A stretch of DNA of 64,000 bases from Xanthobacteraceae bacterium 501b (GTDB lineage Bacteria > Pseudomonadota > Alphaproteobacteria > Rhizobiales > Xanthobacteraceae), in NCBI GenBank assembly GCA_000378025.1, contig KB899087.1, positions 3,410,001 to 3,474,000 of the forward strand, read 5' to 3'. Shown here piece by piece: positions 29,744-38,338 of this stretch. The stretch's first letter is position 1. Each line of letters begins with the position of its first letter. The translations under genes and the position numbers were made by a program. The notes below the pieces were generated by a model, which was not told the DNA's origin, made no database searches, and saw nothing but the letters and a program-made list of their open reading frames with translations.

Positions 29744-29768
29744 AACGAGCGAGGCAGCGGAAGGTTCA
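29744..29768 (-). promoter_or_regulatory. Putative EcfG-type general stress promoter of csbD
   Basis: On the minus strand TGAAC (29768-29764) and CGTT (29747-29744) are separated by 16 bases. The alphaproteobacterial general stress sigma factor EcfG recognises GGAAC-N16/17-CGTT, so there is one mismatch in the -35. CsbD genes are frequent EcfG targets. The -35 overlaps the last codons of mutY. Confidence 0.5.
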
Positions 29769-30863
29769 TTCAGGACCGGCGAAAAACGGCTGGGCGTGGG
29801 CCAGCACCTTGCGCATGACGCTCGGAAACGCCTCGGCGTCGAAACCTCCCGGAAGTACCCAACGGTGCCCGGCTGGGGCCAGCGTATCGGCTGGCGCATC
29901 GGCTCGCCACAGCTGCAATTCCAGCGCGAAATGACTGAATACATGGGTAACGGTGGCATTGAGCGCCGTCCAGGTTGTGACCAGTGGGGCATGTGCGGCC
30001 GGATGGGCGCTGCCGCCGGCTTCCCACGGGGTGGAGGGAACCTCGCTCATCCCCCCGAGCAGCCCCTTGGGCGGACGCGAGCGCACCAGCACGGCGCCAT
30101 CCACCCGCACCGCGAGGAAGGCGACGCCTTGGCGGGTCGGACGCGCTGCCTTCGCCGCCTTGACAGGATAGCGCTCCGGCGCACCCTCGGCGCGGGCGGC
30201 ACAGGTGTTCTGCCACGGGCACAGGGAGCAGGCGGGCTTGCGCGGCGTGCAGATGGTGGCGCCAAGGTCCATCATCGCCTGGGCGAAATCGCCATAGCGG
30301 GCCTGCGGCAGCAGGGTGAGCGCCAGCGCGCGAAGCTTGCCACGCGCTTTAGGGAGCGGATCAGCCACCGCGAACAGCCGCGCCACCACCCGCTCCCAAT
30401 TGCCATCCACCGGCGCGGCGCGGCGCTCGAAGGCGATGGCGGCGATGGCGGCGGCCGTATAGGGGCCGATGCCGGGCAAGGCGAGGAGCGCCACCTCATC
30501 GGCGGGAAACTGCCCGCCATGGCACTCGCTCACCGCCTTGGCGCAGGCGTGCAGATTGCGGGCGCGGGCGTAATAGCCAAGCCCCGCCCAGGCAGAGAGC
30601 ACCTCCTCGAGTGGCGCGGCGGCCAGCGCCGCCACTTCCGGCCAGCGCCGCAGAAAGGTCTCGTAATAGGGTGCGACCGTGACCACCGTGGTCTGCTGCA
30701 GCATGATTTCCGATAGGAACACCCGGTAGGGGTCCTGGCGCATGCCCTGCGGCGCGCGCCAGGGCAGGCGTCTCTGGTGGCGATCATACCAGGCGAGCAG
30801 CGCGCCCGGATCGGGCGAAGCAGGCACGGCTTTGTCGACGGCTGGATTGGCGGCGGCAGGCAT
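29766..30863 (-). CDS. mutY: A/G-specific adenine glycosylase
   Basis: It removes adenine mispaired with 8-oxoguanine. At 365 aa it has the catalytic Glu in LSEIMLQQTTV, the helix-hairpin-helix LPGIGPYTAAAIAAIAF followed by PVDGNWERVVARLF (catalytic Asp), and the 4Fe-4S loop CTPRKPACSLCPWQNTC. The C-terminal ~120 residues form the NUDIX-like 8-oxoG sensing domain. ATG 30863 follows a GAGG; an in-frame GTG lies at 30878. It is divergent from the DUF721 gene. Confidence 0.96.
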   Translation of the reverse strand: MPAAANPAVDKAVPASPDPGALLAWYDRHQRRLPWRAPQGMRQDPYRVFLSEIMLQQTTVVTVAPYYETFLRRWPEVAALAAAPLEEVLSAWAGLGYYARARNLHACAKAVSECHGGQFPADEVALLALPGIGPYTAAAIAAIAFERRAAPVDGNWERVVARLFAVADPLPKARGKLRALALTLLPQARYGDFAQAMMDLGATICTPRKPACSLCPWQNTCAARAEGAPERYPVKAAKAARPTRQGVAFLAVRVDGAVLVRSRPPKGLLGGMSEVPSTPWEAGGSAHPAAHAPLVTTWTALNATVTHVFSHFALELQLWRADAPADTLAPAGHRWVLPGGFDAEAFPSVMRKVLAHAQPFFAGPE

Positions 30864-30925
30864 GCGATCCTCGGGCACAACGCCCGCACCGTGGCCGTAT
30901 CGGCAGCGCCGGGCAAGACGAGATT

Positions 30926-31477
30926 ATGATGGCCCCCCGTTCCCGCCCCCGCCCGCTCGCCGACCTGATCGACGCGACCATCGCCGAGAGCTGCCGCAAG
31001 CGCGGCCTCGCCTCCGTGGAGATCGTCACCCGCTGGGCCGACATTGTCGGCGAGGCGCTGGCCGCCCGCGCAATCCCGATCAAGCTCGCCTGGCCCTCAC
31101 GACCGGACAGCGGCGAGCCCGGCGTGCTGCATGTGCGGGTCGAAGGCGGCTTCGCCATAGAATTGCAGCACGATGCGCCGATCGTCATCGACCGGGTGAA
31201 CCGCTATTTCGGCTGGCGCTGCATCGGCCGGTTGGCGCTGAAGCAGGGGCCGGTGCCGCGCCCGCGCCCGCGCTTTCGCTTCACGGAGCCGGACGCTGCG
31301 GAATGCGGCGCTGCCCAGCAGCGTATAGCCACCATCACCGGCACGTTCGAAGATGACGGGCTGGCCACCGCCTTGGCGCGGCTCGGCGCGCTGGTGGCGC
31401 GCGAGACGCGCGGCAAGGTCAACGGCTGGAGCGCCGACGGCACCCGAGGGAATGAGCCGGGTTTCACGCAGCGGTGA
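30926..31477 (+). CDS. DUF721/DciA-like protein
   Basis: A 183-residue protein of the DUF721 family, whose characterised members (DciA) help load the replicative helicase in bacteria lacking DnaC. The core WADIVGEALAARAIPIKL, followed by LHVRVEGGFAIELQHDAPIV, is typical. A long C-terminal region of lower conservation follows. Position next to mutY and a DsbA-like gene is conserved in Hyphomicrobiales. Helicase loading is inferred only from the family. Confidence 0.82.
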   Translation: MMAPRSRPRPLADLIDATIAESCRKRGLASVEIVTRWADIVGEALAARAIPIKLAWPSRPDSGEPGVLHVRVEGGFAIELQHDAPIVIDRVNRYFGWRCIGRLALKQGPVPRPRPRFRFTEPDAAECGAAQQRIATITGTFEDDGLATALARLGALVARETRGKVNGWSADGTRGNEPGFTQR

Positions 31478-31610
31478 GGCCCGGGGCGGCGGCGCCCCGT
31501 TGCCAGGACGCCGCGCGAGATGTAGGCGCTAGAGCAAGACGCAAGACGCGGACACAAGACACAGGCATTCAAGGCCGGCGGGAACGCCCGGCTGCTTCGG
31601 GAGACCAACA

Positions 31611-32270
31611 ATGATCGACCGCCGTCGCTTCCTCGAAGGTGTTGGCGCCCTTGCCCTCACCCTTGCCGCCTTCAAGACGCTGGGCGGCAGCCTGATCGGC
31701 CGCGCCGAGGCGCAGACAGTCGACCCCGAGAAGCTGATGGCGCCCGGCGCCCTGCCCGACCAGGTGCTCGGCAAGGCGGATGCCCCTGTCACCATCGTGG
31801 AATATGCCTCGCTGACCTGCGGCCACTGCGCGCATTTCCACGAGACCACCTATCCGGTGATGAAAGAGAAATACATCGACACCGGCAAGGTGCGCTTCAT
31901 CCTGCGTGAGTTTCCGCTCGACATCGTCGCCAAGGCGGCCTTCATGCTGGCGCGCTGCGGCGGCGAGGGCAAATATTACCCAATGACCGACACGCTGTTC
32001 GAGACCCAGAAGAACTGGGCTTTCTCGAACAATCCGGCGCAGGCGTTGCTCGCTATCGCCAAGCAGAGCGGCATGACCGAGGCCCAGTTCAACGCCTGCC
32101 TTAACGACACCGCTCTGGCTGGCCAGATCGACGAGGTCGCCAAGCGCGGCGCCACCGAATTCGGCATCGATTCCACCCCCACTTTCTTCATCAACGGCAA
32201 GAAGGTGTCGGGCGCGCTAAGCCCGGAGCAGTTGGATAAGGAACTGGCACCCCTGCTCGGCGCCAACTGA
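31611..32270 (+). CDS. DsbA-family thiol:disulfide oxidoreductase
   Basis: A 219-residue thioredoxin-fold protein. The N-terminus has a Tat-like signal (DRRRFLEGVGALALTLAAFK). The active site reads TCGHCAHFHETTYP (CxxC), and the cis-Pro region is IDSTPTFFINGKKV. It should act in the periplasm on protein disulfides, in the style of the DsbA-like protein near smc and mutY in other alphaproteobacteria. The RR motif suggests folded export, although it departs slightly from the consensus. Confidence 0.9.
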   Translation: MIDRRRFLEGVGALALTLAAFKTLGGSLIGRAEAQTVDPEKLMAPGALPDQVLGKADAPVTIVEYASLTCGHCAHFHETTYPVMKEKYIDTGKVRFILREFPLDIVAKAAFMLARCGGEGKYYPMTDTLFETQKNWAFSNNPAQALLAIAKQSGMTEAQFNACLNDTALAGQIDEVAKRGATEFGIDSTPTFFINGKKVSGALSPEQLDKELAPLLGAN

Positions 32271-32288
32271 CGACCATCCTTTTTCCGA

Positions 32289-32311
32289 GGGTTCCCGCGT
32301 GCCGGGAACCC
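32289..32311. terminator. Hairpin between convergent dsbA-like and VOC genes
   Basis: GGGTTCCCG at 32289-32297 pairs perfectly with CGGGAACCC at 32303-32311 across five bases. No T tract follows on either strand, so it is a weak or factor-dependent bidirectional terminator candidate. Confidence 0.5.
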
Positions 32312-32349
32312 TACATTGGATGTGCGCCCTGCTGCCGGCGTTCTGCCCC

Positions 32350-32874
32350 TCACTCCGGCAGCACGATGCGGCCGGCGGCGTCAAAGGGAAAGCCGGGATT
32401 GTGGGCGACCTCCCAGGGATGGCCATCGGGATCGGCGAAATAGCCGGAATAGCCGCCCCAGAAAGTCGGCTGCGCCGGGCGCAGCGCCCGCCCGCCGGCT
32501 GCCACGGCGCGGATCAGCGTGGTATCGACCTCCGACCGACTCGCCCGGTTGCAGGCCAGCGCGATACCGCCGAACGCCCCCGGGCGTCCGGCCAGCACGC
32601 CGGCATCGGCGGCAAGCTCAAGGCGCGGATAGAGTGAGAGAACCACGCCGCCGGCATCGAAGAAGGCAGCGCCCGTGGCCTCCGTCACCCGCCGCTCCAG
32701 CCCCAGTGCCTCATAGAAGGCGATCGCCCGCTTCAGATCGGCAACGCCTAGCGTCACTAGCGAGAGCCGCAGCGGAGGCATTGCGCGCGGCGACGCCTTT
32801 GACCCGGGCGTCGGAGCGCTCGCCGCAGTGCTGCCTTCCCTCTCGTCCCGTTCCGTGCCGCCCTGCCCGCTCAT
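32350..32874 (-). CDS. VOC (glyoxalase/dioxygenase fold) family protein
   Basis: A 174-residue protein with a 30-residue unconserved N-terminus and one vicinal-oxygen-chelate domain (LVTLGVADLKRAIAFYEALG at the start, YFADPDGHPWEVAHNP at the end). Substrate unknown. Its ATG at 32874 overlaps the TGA of the radical SAM gene in an ATGA arrangement, so translation is probably coupled. An internal Met before PPLRLSLVTLG would give the bare domain. Confidence 0.88.
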   Translation of the reverse strand: MSGQGGTERDEREGSTAASAPTPGSKASPRAMPPLRLSLVTLGVADLKRAIAFYEALGLERRVTEATGAAFFDAGGVVLSLYPRLELAADAGVLAGRPGAFGGIALACNRASRSEVDTTLIRAVAAGGRALRPAQPTFWGGYSGYFADPDGHPWEVAHNPGFPFDAAGRIVLPE

Positions 32875-34133
32875 GCGCCTTCTCCGAACAACGACAATTG
32901 CTCGCCCTTCTGCGGCGGGCGGGTGAAATGGCGGGTGGTCAGGCGGATATGCCGCCGGTTGAGCCCGAGCCGCTCGCTGGCAATCTCGAAACGCCGCGCC
33001 AGCGTCCAGGCATAGGGACCGGTACCGGTCATGCGCTGGCCGAAAGTGGAATCGTACTCGCGCCCGCCATGCAGTTCCTTGAGCAGCGACAGCACATGGC
33101 GGTAGCGGTCGGGAAAATGGGTGAGCAGCCATTCGCGGAACAGGTCGCGGATCTCCAGCGGCACCCGCAGCATGACATAGCCGGCTTCCGAAGCGCCAGC
33201 CGCCACCGCCGCGTCGAGGATGCGCTCCAGTTCCGCATCGGTGACGACAGGAATGACTGGCGCCACAAGCACGGCGGTCGGCACGCCGGCCTCGGACAGG
33301 CGGCGCAGCGTGTCCAGCCGCCGCGACGGGGTCGCCGCGCGCGGCTCCATAATCCGCGCCAGCTTGGCGTCGAGAGTGGTGATCGACAGCGCCACCTTCA
33401 CCAGCCCCTTCTCCGCCATAGGTGCGAGAATATCGAGGTCGCGCACCACCAGCGCTGACTTGGTAACGATGCCGACCGGATGGCCGAAATCGCGCAGCAC
33501 TTCGAGGATGCGCCGGGTCAGGCGCCACTCCCGCTCGATCGGCTGGTAGCCGTCGGTGTTGATGCCGAGAGCAATGGTGCGCGGCTCATAGCCGGCCTTG
33601 GCGAGTTCCTTGGCCAGAAGCTCTGGCGCGTCCGGCTTGGCGAACAGCTTGGTCTCAAAGTCCAGCCCAGCTGAGAGGCCCTGATAGGCGTGGGTCGGCC
33701 GCGCGAAACAATAGACACAGCCATGCTCACAGCCCCGATAGGGGTTGATCGAGCGATCGAACCCGACATCGGGCGATTCGTTGCGATTGATGATGGTGCG
33801 TGGCTTTTCCACCGTCACGCTGGCGCGGAAGGGCGGCAGATCATCCAACCCCTGCCAGCCATCATCGAAGCGCTCGCGGCTGTGCGGCTCGAAGCGTCCG
33901 GCCGGATTGGAGAGAGCCCCGCGTCCGCGCCGGCGATTCTCCTCCACCATCCAGTCGGGCATGGGCGGAGGCGGCACCGCATCAATGTCCGACAGGCCGG
34001 TCAGGTCGCGGGCCGCCTCCGCCCGCTCCAGCGCGCGGGCGTCGCGGCGCTGCTGCGCCAGCCGTCCCAAATGCCGGGGAGCGGCAGGGCGCGCGGGCGC
34101 GCCGGAGGGCCGATCGGGAACTGTGCGTTGCAT
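32871..34133 (-). CDS. PA0069-family radical SAM protein
   Basis: A 420-residue radical SAM enzyme of the SplB-like/PA0069 family. The 4Fe-4S site is CEHGCVYC (CxxxCxxC) within NPYRGCEHGCVYCFARPTHA. The triosephosphate-isomerase-type core follows, and the C-terminus is basic (NRRHIRLTTRHFTRPP). Its reaction is unknown; the similarity to spore photoproduct lyase suggests action on nucleic acid. The Met at 34133 was chosen over an in-frame start at 34193. It is coupled to the VOC gene. Confidence 0.9.
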   Translation of the reverse strand: MQRTVPDRPSGAPARPAAPRHLGRLAQQRRDARALERAEAARDLTGLSDIDAVPPPPMPDWMVEENRRRGRGALSNPAGRFEPHSRERFDDGWQGLDDLPPFRASVTVEKPRTIINRNESPDVGFDRSINPYRGCEHGCVYCFARPTHAYQGLSAGLDFETKLFAKPDAPELLAKELAKAGYEPRTIALGINTDGYQPIEREWRLTRRILEVLRDFGHPVGIVTKSALVVRDLDILAPMAEKGLVKVALSITTLDAKLARIMEPRAATPSRRLDTLRRLSEAGVPTAVLVAPVIPVVTDAELERILDAAVAAGASEAGYVMLRVPLEIRDLFREWLLTHFPDRYRHVLSLLKELHGGREYDSTFGQRMTGTGPYAWTLARRFEIASERLGLNRRHIRLTTRHFTRPPQKGEQLSLFGEGA

Positions 34134-34263
34134 GGCGGATTCTCTCGGGCGGAGTTCTTCTCTAACGCAGCACTGAGAACATATCAAGAACATTGACCGA
34201 ATTGCGACAGCCGGGCTGTACGGGCGCAGAACGGTGCGATAGGCAGGAAACCCTCTCTCCGTC

Positions 34264-34290
34264 AGGCCCGGGGCGCCTCCCCGGCCTTTT
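34264..34290 (+). terminator. Terminator-like hairpin with T tract in leader of glycosyltransferase gene
   Basis: AGGCC-c-GGGG (34264-34273) pairs with CCCCGGCCT (34279-34287) and is followed by TTTT (34287-34290). It lies 31 bases before the GTG start at 34321 and no plus-strand gene ends just upstream. It may be an attenuator or the end of a small RNA from the 34140-34290 region. Confidence 0.45.
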
Positions 34291-34320
34291 CAGACCCAGA
34301 TCATCAAGGGTGGCCACGGC

Positions 34321-34908
34321 GTGATCTCGGTCGTCATTCCCACAGGCGCGGGCGCCAAGCGGCTGATTCCAACCCTCGCCTCGCTGGTGCCGGGCGCCGC
34401 CGCCGGGCTGGTCCGCGAGGTGCTGCTGGTTGATTCAGCCATGTCCGGCGATGTCGCCGAGATCGCGGACGCGGCGGGATGCGAATATCTCGCCGGCCCG
34501 GCCGATCCCGGCGCGCGGCTGCGCCAAGGTGCTGCGGCGGCACGGGCCTCCTGGCTGCTGTTTCTGGAACCGACAGGGCTCTTGCAGGAAGGCTGGGCGC
34601 GTGAGGTGCGCAACTTCACCGACCAGGTCGAACGAACCGGGACCAATGAGCGGCGGGCCGCCACCTTCCGGCTCGCGCTGGACGGTTTCGGTGTTTCGCC
34701 TCGGGTGAAGGAGGCGGCAGCGATGCTACGCCATGCCATCACCGGCAGGCCGCGCCCCGAACAGGGGTTGCTTCTGCACCGTCGCCTCTATGAGGCGCTA
34801 GGCGGCCACACCCCTGGGCCGAACGCCAATCGGCGCCTGCTGGCGCGGGTCGGGCGAAAGCGGCTGGTGCTGCTGCGCTCGCAGATCCTGCTGCCGGAGG
34901 AAGGCTGA
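34321..34908 (+). CDS. Small GT2-like glycosyltransferase
   Basis: A 195-residue protein beginning ISVVIPTGAGAKRLIPTL, the usual opening of family-2 glycosyltransferases, followed by EVLLVDSAMSGD (a nucleotide-sugar binding strand). The normally acidic DxD region reads LFLEPTGLLQEGW, so a metal-binding motif is not clear. It is short for the family. Start is GTG with AAGGGTGG upstream. Function unknown; it may be catalytically divergent. Confidence 0.7.
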   Translation: MISVVIPTGAGAKRLIPTLASLVPGAAAGLVREVLLVDSAMSGDVAEIADAAGCEYLAGPADPGARLRQGAAAARASWLLFLEPTGLLQEGWAREVRNFTDQVERTGTNERRAATFRLALDGFGVSPRVKEAAAMLRHAITGRPRPEQGLLLHRRLYEALGGHTPGPNANRRLLARVGRKRLVLLRSQILLPEEG

Positions 34909-34938
34909 GCTTCAGACGGCGTGCCGCCGGCCCCGAAA

Positions 34939-35490
34939 TCAGACGGGCGCACGCAGCTTGCCGCGCTTGAGGTGTTCGTCGAGCCGGGGCAGAATCTCGA
35001 CGAAATTGCAGGGCTTGTGGCGGATATCGAGTTGGTGGACGAGGATTTCGTCCCATCCGTCGCGGCAGGCGCCGGGCGAGCCGGGAAGACAGAATACATA
35101 GGTGGAATTGGCGACCCCGGCGGTGGCGCGGCTCTGCAGGGTCGAAGTGCCGATCTTGCCGAAGGACACCATGTGGAACACGGTCGAGAAGCCCTCCATG
35201 CGCTTCTCGAACAGCGGCTCCACCGCCTCGGGGGTCACGTCGCGGCCGGTGAAGCCGGTGCCACCGGTGGTGACGACGACATCCACCTGCGGATCGGCGA
35301 TCCAGCCGGACACCTGCGCTCGAATCGCCTCGACATCATCCGGCACGATGGCACGGGCGGCGAGATGGTGGCCGGCTTGACTGATGCGCTCGACCAGCGT
35401 GTTGCCGGAGCGGTCATCCTCGGGCGTACGGGTGTCGGAAATGGTCAATACCGCGATGGAAAGCGGAACGAAGGCGATACCGGAACTCAT
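34939..35490 (-). CDS. moaB: Molybdenum cofactor biosynthesis protein MoaB
   Basis: A 183-residue MogA/MoaB-fold protein with the signature TTGGTGFTGRDVTPEA and DTRTPEDDRSGNTL. It is thought to adenylylate molybdopterin before Mo insertion. The Met at 35490 follows GAGAGG; the frame extends to 35541 without similarity. No other moa/moe genes are in the window. It follows the metallopeptidase gene on the same strand, 23 bases away. Confidence 0.93.
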   Translation of the reverse strand: MSSGIAFVPLSIAVLTISDTRTPEDDRSGNTLVERISQAGHHLAARAIVPDDVEAIRAQVSGWIADPQVDVVVTTGGTGFTGRDVTPEAVEPLFEKRMEGFSTVFHMVSFGKIGTSTLQSRATAGVANSTYVFCLPGSPGACRDGWDEILVHQLDIRHKPCNFVEILPRLDEHLKRGKLRAPV

Positions 35491-35513
35491 GTCGGCCTCT
35501 CGGTTGGCGGCCC

Positions 35514-36410
35514 TCAGATGGCCCCCTTGAAGGTGTTGCACTGCGCCAGCGAGCCTTTATCGAGCCCGTTCCTGAACCACTTCACCCGCTGGGCGGAGGT
35601 GCCGTGAGTGAAGCTGTCAGGCACCACATAGCCCTGCTGCCGCTTCTGCAGGCGGTCGTCGCCGATGGCCGCGGCCGCGTTCATCGCCTCTTCGATATCG
35701 CCATCCTCAAGGATGCGCCACTGGGCATCGGCATGGTGTGCCCACACGCCAGCGAGGCAGTCGGCCATCAGTTCGACCCGCACCGAGAGTGCATTGGCTT
35801 CCGTGCGCGAGGCCTGGCGCTGGCGCGCCTGCACCTGTTCGAGCAGGCCGATCTGGTTCTCCACATGATGGCCGACCTCATGGGCGATGACATAGGCGGC
35901 GGCAAAATCGCCCGGCGCTTTGAAGCGCTTGTTCAGTTCGGTGAAAAAAGCAGTGTCGAGATAGATCTTCTGGTCGCGAGGGCAATAGAACGGGCCGGTA
36001 GCGGAATCGGCCGAGCCGCAGGCCGAGCGGGTGGCGCCGGAAAACAGCACCAGACCCGGTTGGCGATAGGCCGATCCCTGCCCCTTGAACAGCAGCGTCC
36101 ACACATCCTCGGTCTGGGCGAGCACCACGGCGGCGAAATCGCCGAGCTTCTGGTCCTCGGCGCTGAGCGTGCGCGCCGGAGCGCTCTGGCGCTGCGGTGA
36201 TGTCTGCTGGCTGGTGCCACTGCCATCACCGAGCAGAATTTCTGCGCCGCCGATCAGCACCGCCGGGTTGATGCCGGTGGCCCAGGCGATGAGGCCGACA
36301 ATGATCAGCCCGCCAATGCCAAGGCCACCGCGCCCCATCCCGCCGCCGCCAGAACCTCCGCCGCGCCGGTCCTCGACATTGCCGCTCCGACGGAAACCCT
36401 CCCAACGCAT
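35514..36410 (-). CDS. Neutral zinc metallopeptidase, YpfJ family
   Basis: A 298-residue membrane-anchored protease. It has a Gly-rich stretch (RGGGSGGGGMGRGGLG), one hydrophobic helix (IGGLIIVGLIAWATG) and then the YpfJ/neutral zinc metallopeptidase domain. The zinc site is AHEVGHHVENQ (HExxH) near residue 190, followed by ELMADCLAGVWAHHA. The Met at 36410 begins RWEGFRRSGNVEDRRG, the conserved opening of this family. Confidence 0.92.
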   Translation of the reverse strand: MRWEGFRRSGNVEDRRGGGSGGGGMGRGGLGIGGLIIVGLIAWATGINPAVLIGGAEILLGDGSGTSQQTSPQRQSAPARTLSAEDQKLGDFAAVVLAQTEDVWTLLFKGQGSAYRQPGLVLFSGATRSACGSADSATGPFYCPRDQKIYLDTAFFTELNKRFKAPGDFAAAYVIAHEVGHHVENQIGLLEQVQARQRQASRTEANALSVRVELMADCLAGVWAHHADAQWRILEDGDIEEAMNAAAAIGDDRLQKRQQGYVVPDSFTHGTSAQRVKWFRNGLDKGSLAQCNTFKGAI

Positions 36411-36514
36411 CTTCAACTCCCCGGATGGCAGCGCCACGACGCGAGTGTGAAACACCCGTGCCGTGGCAGCAATGCGCCGGGAGGCATCCGGTTCCGCCAG
36501 TGGGTGGCGGAAGG

Positions 36515-37147
36515 TCAGGCGGATGTCCGCACCGGCGCGCGCAGAAAGTCGCGGGCCAGCGTCAGGTCGGCCTGAGAGAGCCCGTGCCCGGTCGGCAGGG
36601 TGCGGTGGTCCAACTCAGCCCCGGCAGCGCGCAGTTGGCTGGCGAGGCGGGCGGCGTTCTCTTCGGGCACGATGGGGTCCATCGCGCCGGACAGCAGCAG
36701 CACGGGCCGCCCAGCGAGGTCGGCCGGCGGCGGCACAGCCAGCGGCACCATGGCGCGCATCAGCACGGCACCGGCCAACACGTCAGGCTGCGTCAGCAGC
36801 AGCGCGGCGGCGATATTGGCGCCGTTGGAAAAGCCGACCGCAATCGGCGCGGCGAGGCGATAGGCCACGCGCGCCTCGGCGATGAAGTCGGCGAGTTCTA
36901 CGGCGCGGGCGCGCACGTCATCCTCATCGAACACGCCTTCGCGCAGCCGGCGGAAGAAACGCGGCATGCCGCTCTCCAACACTTTTCCGCGCGGGGACAG
37001 CAGAGCCGCGTCCGGCGCGATCATGCCTCCGAGTGAGACAAGGTCGTTCTCGTCGCCGCCAGTGCCGTGCAGCAGCAGAAGCGGGGCGACACCCGCCTCG
37101 CGGGCGGGCTCATAGCGATGCACGAAGGAAAGCGCGGCGTCGGTCAT
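36515..37147 (-). CDS. Alpha/beta hydrolase of the MhqD/carboxylesterase type
   Basis: A 210-residue serine hydrolase with the oxyanion strand PLLLLHGTGGDENDL, the nucleophile elbow VGFSNGANIAAALL, an Asp in SGAMDPIVPEE and a His in LPTGHGLSQADL. Such hydrolases accompany ring-cleaving dioxygenases in quinone detoxification operons (MhqD in Bacillus). It lies 57 bases after the dioxygenase on the same strand. Start supported by GAGGAGG-type sequence upstream of 37147. Confidence 0.88.
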   Translation of the reverse strand: MTDAALSFVHRYEPAREAGVAPLLLLHGTGGDENDLVSLGGMIAPDAALLSPRGKVLESGMPRFFRRLREGVFDEDDVRARAVELADFIAEARVAYRLAAPIAVGFSNGANIAAALLLTQPDVLAGAVLMRAMVPLAVPPPADLAGRPVLLLSGAMDPIVPEENAARLASQLRAAGAELDHRTLPTGHGLSQADLTLARDFLRAPVRTSA

Positions 37148-37204
37148 GACTGCCTCCTCGTCGGTAAGGGAAGGGCGCCGCCCTGTCACGGGCGGCGCAA
37201 TTGT

Positions 37205-38137
37205 TCATGCGATTTCTGGCAGCACGGCCTCGATCTGGCTGCGGCGGCTCTCCAGGAAGTCCGGCAGCTTCAGCGCCTCGCCGAGGCTCGCCGCCGGCTC
37301 GTCGGCCGCGAAGCCGGGGATGTCGGTGGCGATCTCAAACAGGACGTGGCCGGGCTCGCGGAAGTAGATGGACCGGAAATAGTTGCGGTCCTTCTGCTCC
37401 GTGGTGGCGATGCCGTGGTTCTCGTTCAGCTTCTTCACCATGGCGAACTCGGCCGCGTCGTCCGCCGCGCGGAAGGCGATGTGGTGCACCGAGCCGCCGC
37501 CCATGCGGGCCGGCAGGAAGCCGCCGGCCTCATGGATGTCGACGATCGCGCCGATCTCAGTTCCCTCGGCCTTGAAGCGCACCAGCGAACCCTCGCGGCC
37601 GATTTCGGCAAAGCCGAACACGTCGGTGAGGATCGCCCCGGTGGGCGCCGCCTGGGCGAGCAGCAGGTTCACGCTGTGAAAGCCGCGAATGGCGTTCTCG
37701 GCGGGAACGTCAGTGCCGAGCCAGGCGGGCTCGTTCTCCGTTCCGGCCACACCGACCAGCGCGAGGCGCATGCCGTGCGGGTCCTTGAAGGCCAGCACAG
37801 TCTCGCCGAAGCGCTTCACCGGTGCGCTGTGCGCCACGCCCATTTCGACGAAACGCTGCGTCCAGTAGCCGATGGAGCCCGCCGGAACGCGGAACGCGGT
37901 TTCCTGAGTCTCGCCGATGCCGAGCCTACCGGGGGCGACGTGGTCCCAGGGGAAGAAGGTGAGGATGGTGCCGGGCGAACCCACCTCGTCGCCATAATAG
38001 AAGTGATAGGTGCCGGGATCGTCGAAATTGACGGTCTTCTTCACCAGCCGGAGACCGAGCGTCCGAGTGTAGAAGTCGACATTGCGGCGCGCATTGCCGG
38101 CGATCGCCGTCACATGATGGATGCCATTGCGGTTCAT
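37205..38137 (-). CDS. Ring-cleaving dioxygenase (MhqO-like, VOC fold)
   Basis: A 310-residue, two-domain VOC protein of the type that cleaves hydroquinone or catechol rings. Putative metal ligands are His in GIHHVTAIAG, His in SVHHIAFRA and Glu in VLFEIATDIPGF. The length matches MhqO/MhqA. With the downstream hydrolase and the divergent LysR gene it forms a likely quinone-response unit. Met 38137 begins NRNGIHHVT; the frame upstream to 38221 crosses the intergenic palindrome. Confidence 0.88.
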   Translation of the reverse strand: MNRNGIHHVTAIAGNARRNVDFYTRTLGLRLVKKTVNFDDPGTYHFYYGDEVGSPGTILTFFPWDHVAPGRLGIGETQETAFRVPAGSIGYWTQRFVEMGVAHSAPVKRFGETVLAFKDPHGMRLALVGVAGTENEPAWLGTDVPAENAIRGFHSVNLLLAQAAPTGAILTDVFGFAEIGREGSLVRFKAEGTEIGAIVDIHEAGGFLPARMGGGSVHHIAFRAADDAAEFAMVKKLNENHGIATTEQKDRNYFRSIYFREPGHVLFEIATDIPGFAADEPAASLGEALKLPDFLESRRSQIEAVLPEIA

Positions 38138-38220
38138 GATCTTGCCCTCGTGTGAGCGCCACCTGCGCTCCTGTTGCGACAAGAGATAACCCGGCAACGA
38201 CGCAATGCCAGACCTTATCA

Positions 38221-38236
38221 ATTGCGTTGACGCAAT
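38221..38236. promoter_or_regulatory. Perfect palindrome in LysR/dioxygenase intergenic region
   Basis: ATTGCGT-TG-ACGCAAT, a 7-2-7 perfect inverted repeat, lies 84 bp from the dioxygenase start and 102 bp from the LysR start. A half copy, GACGCAAT, occurs at about 38200-38207. It is a strong candidate operator for the divergent LysR regulator. Confidence 0.6.
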
Positions 38237-38338
38237 CTCATCTGTGCTGCTATCGTCAGCTCCGCCGTCAGGCTGGATGACAGGAACAATTCCCGCGTCA
38301 TCACAGCGATTTAAGCCGACGCATCAGCGAGGACCCGC

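Noticed and set aside
31480-31500. GC-rich inverted repeat after the DUF721 gene
   Set aside because: GGGGC/GCCCC pairing is expected by chance at this GC content, and no T tract follows.
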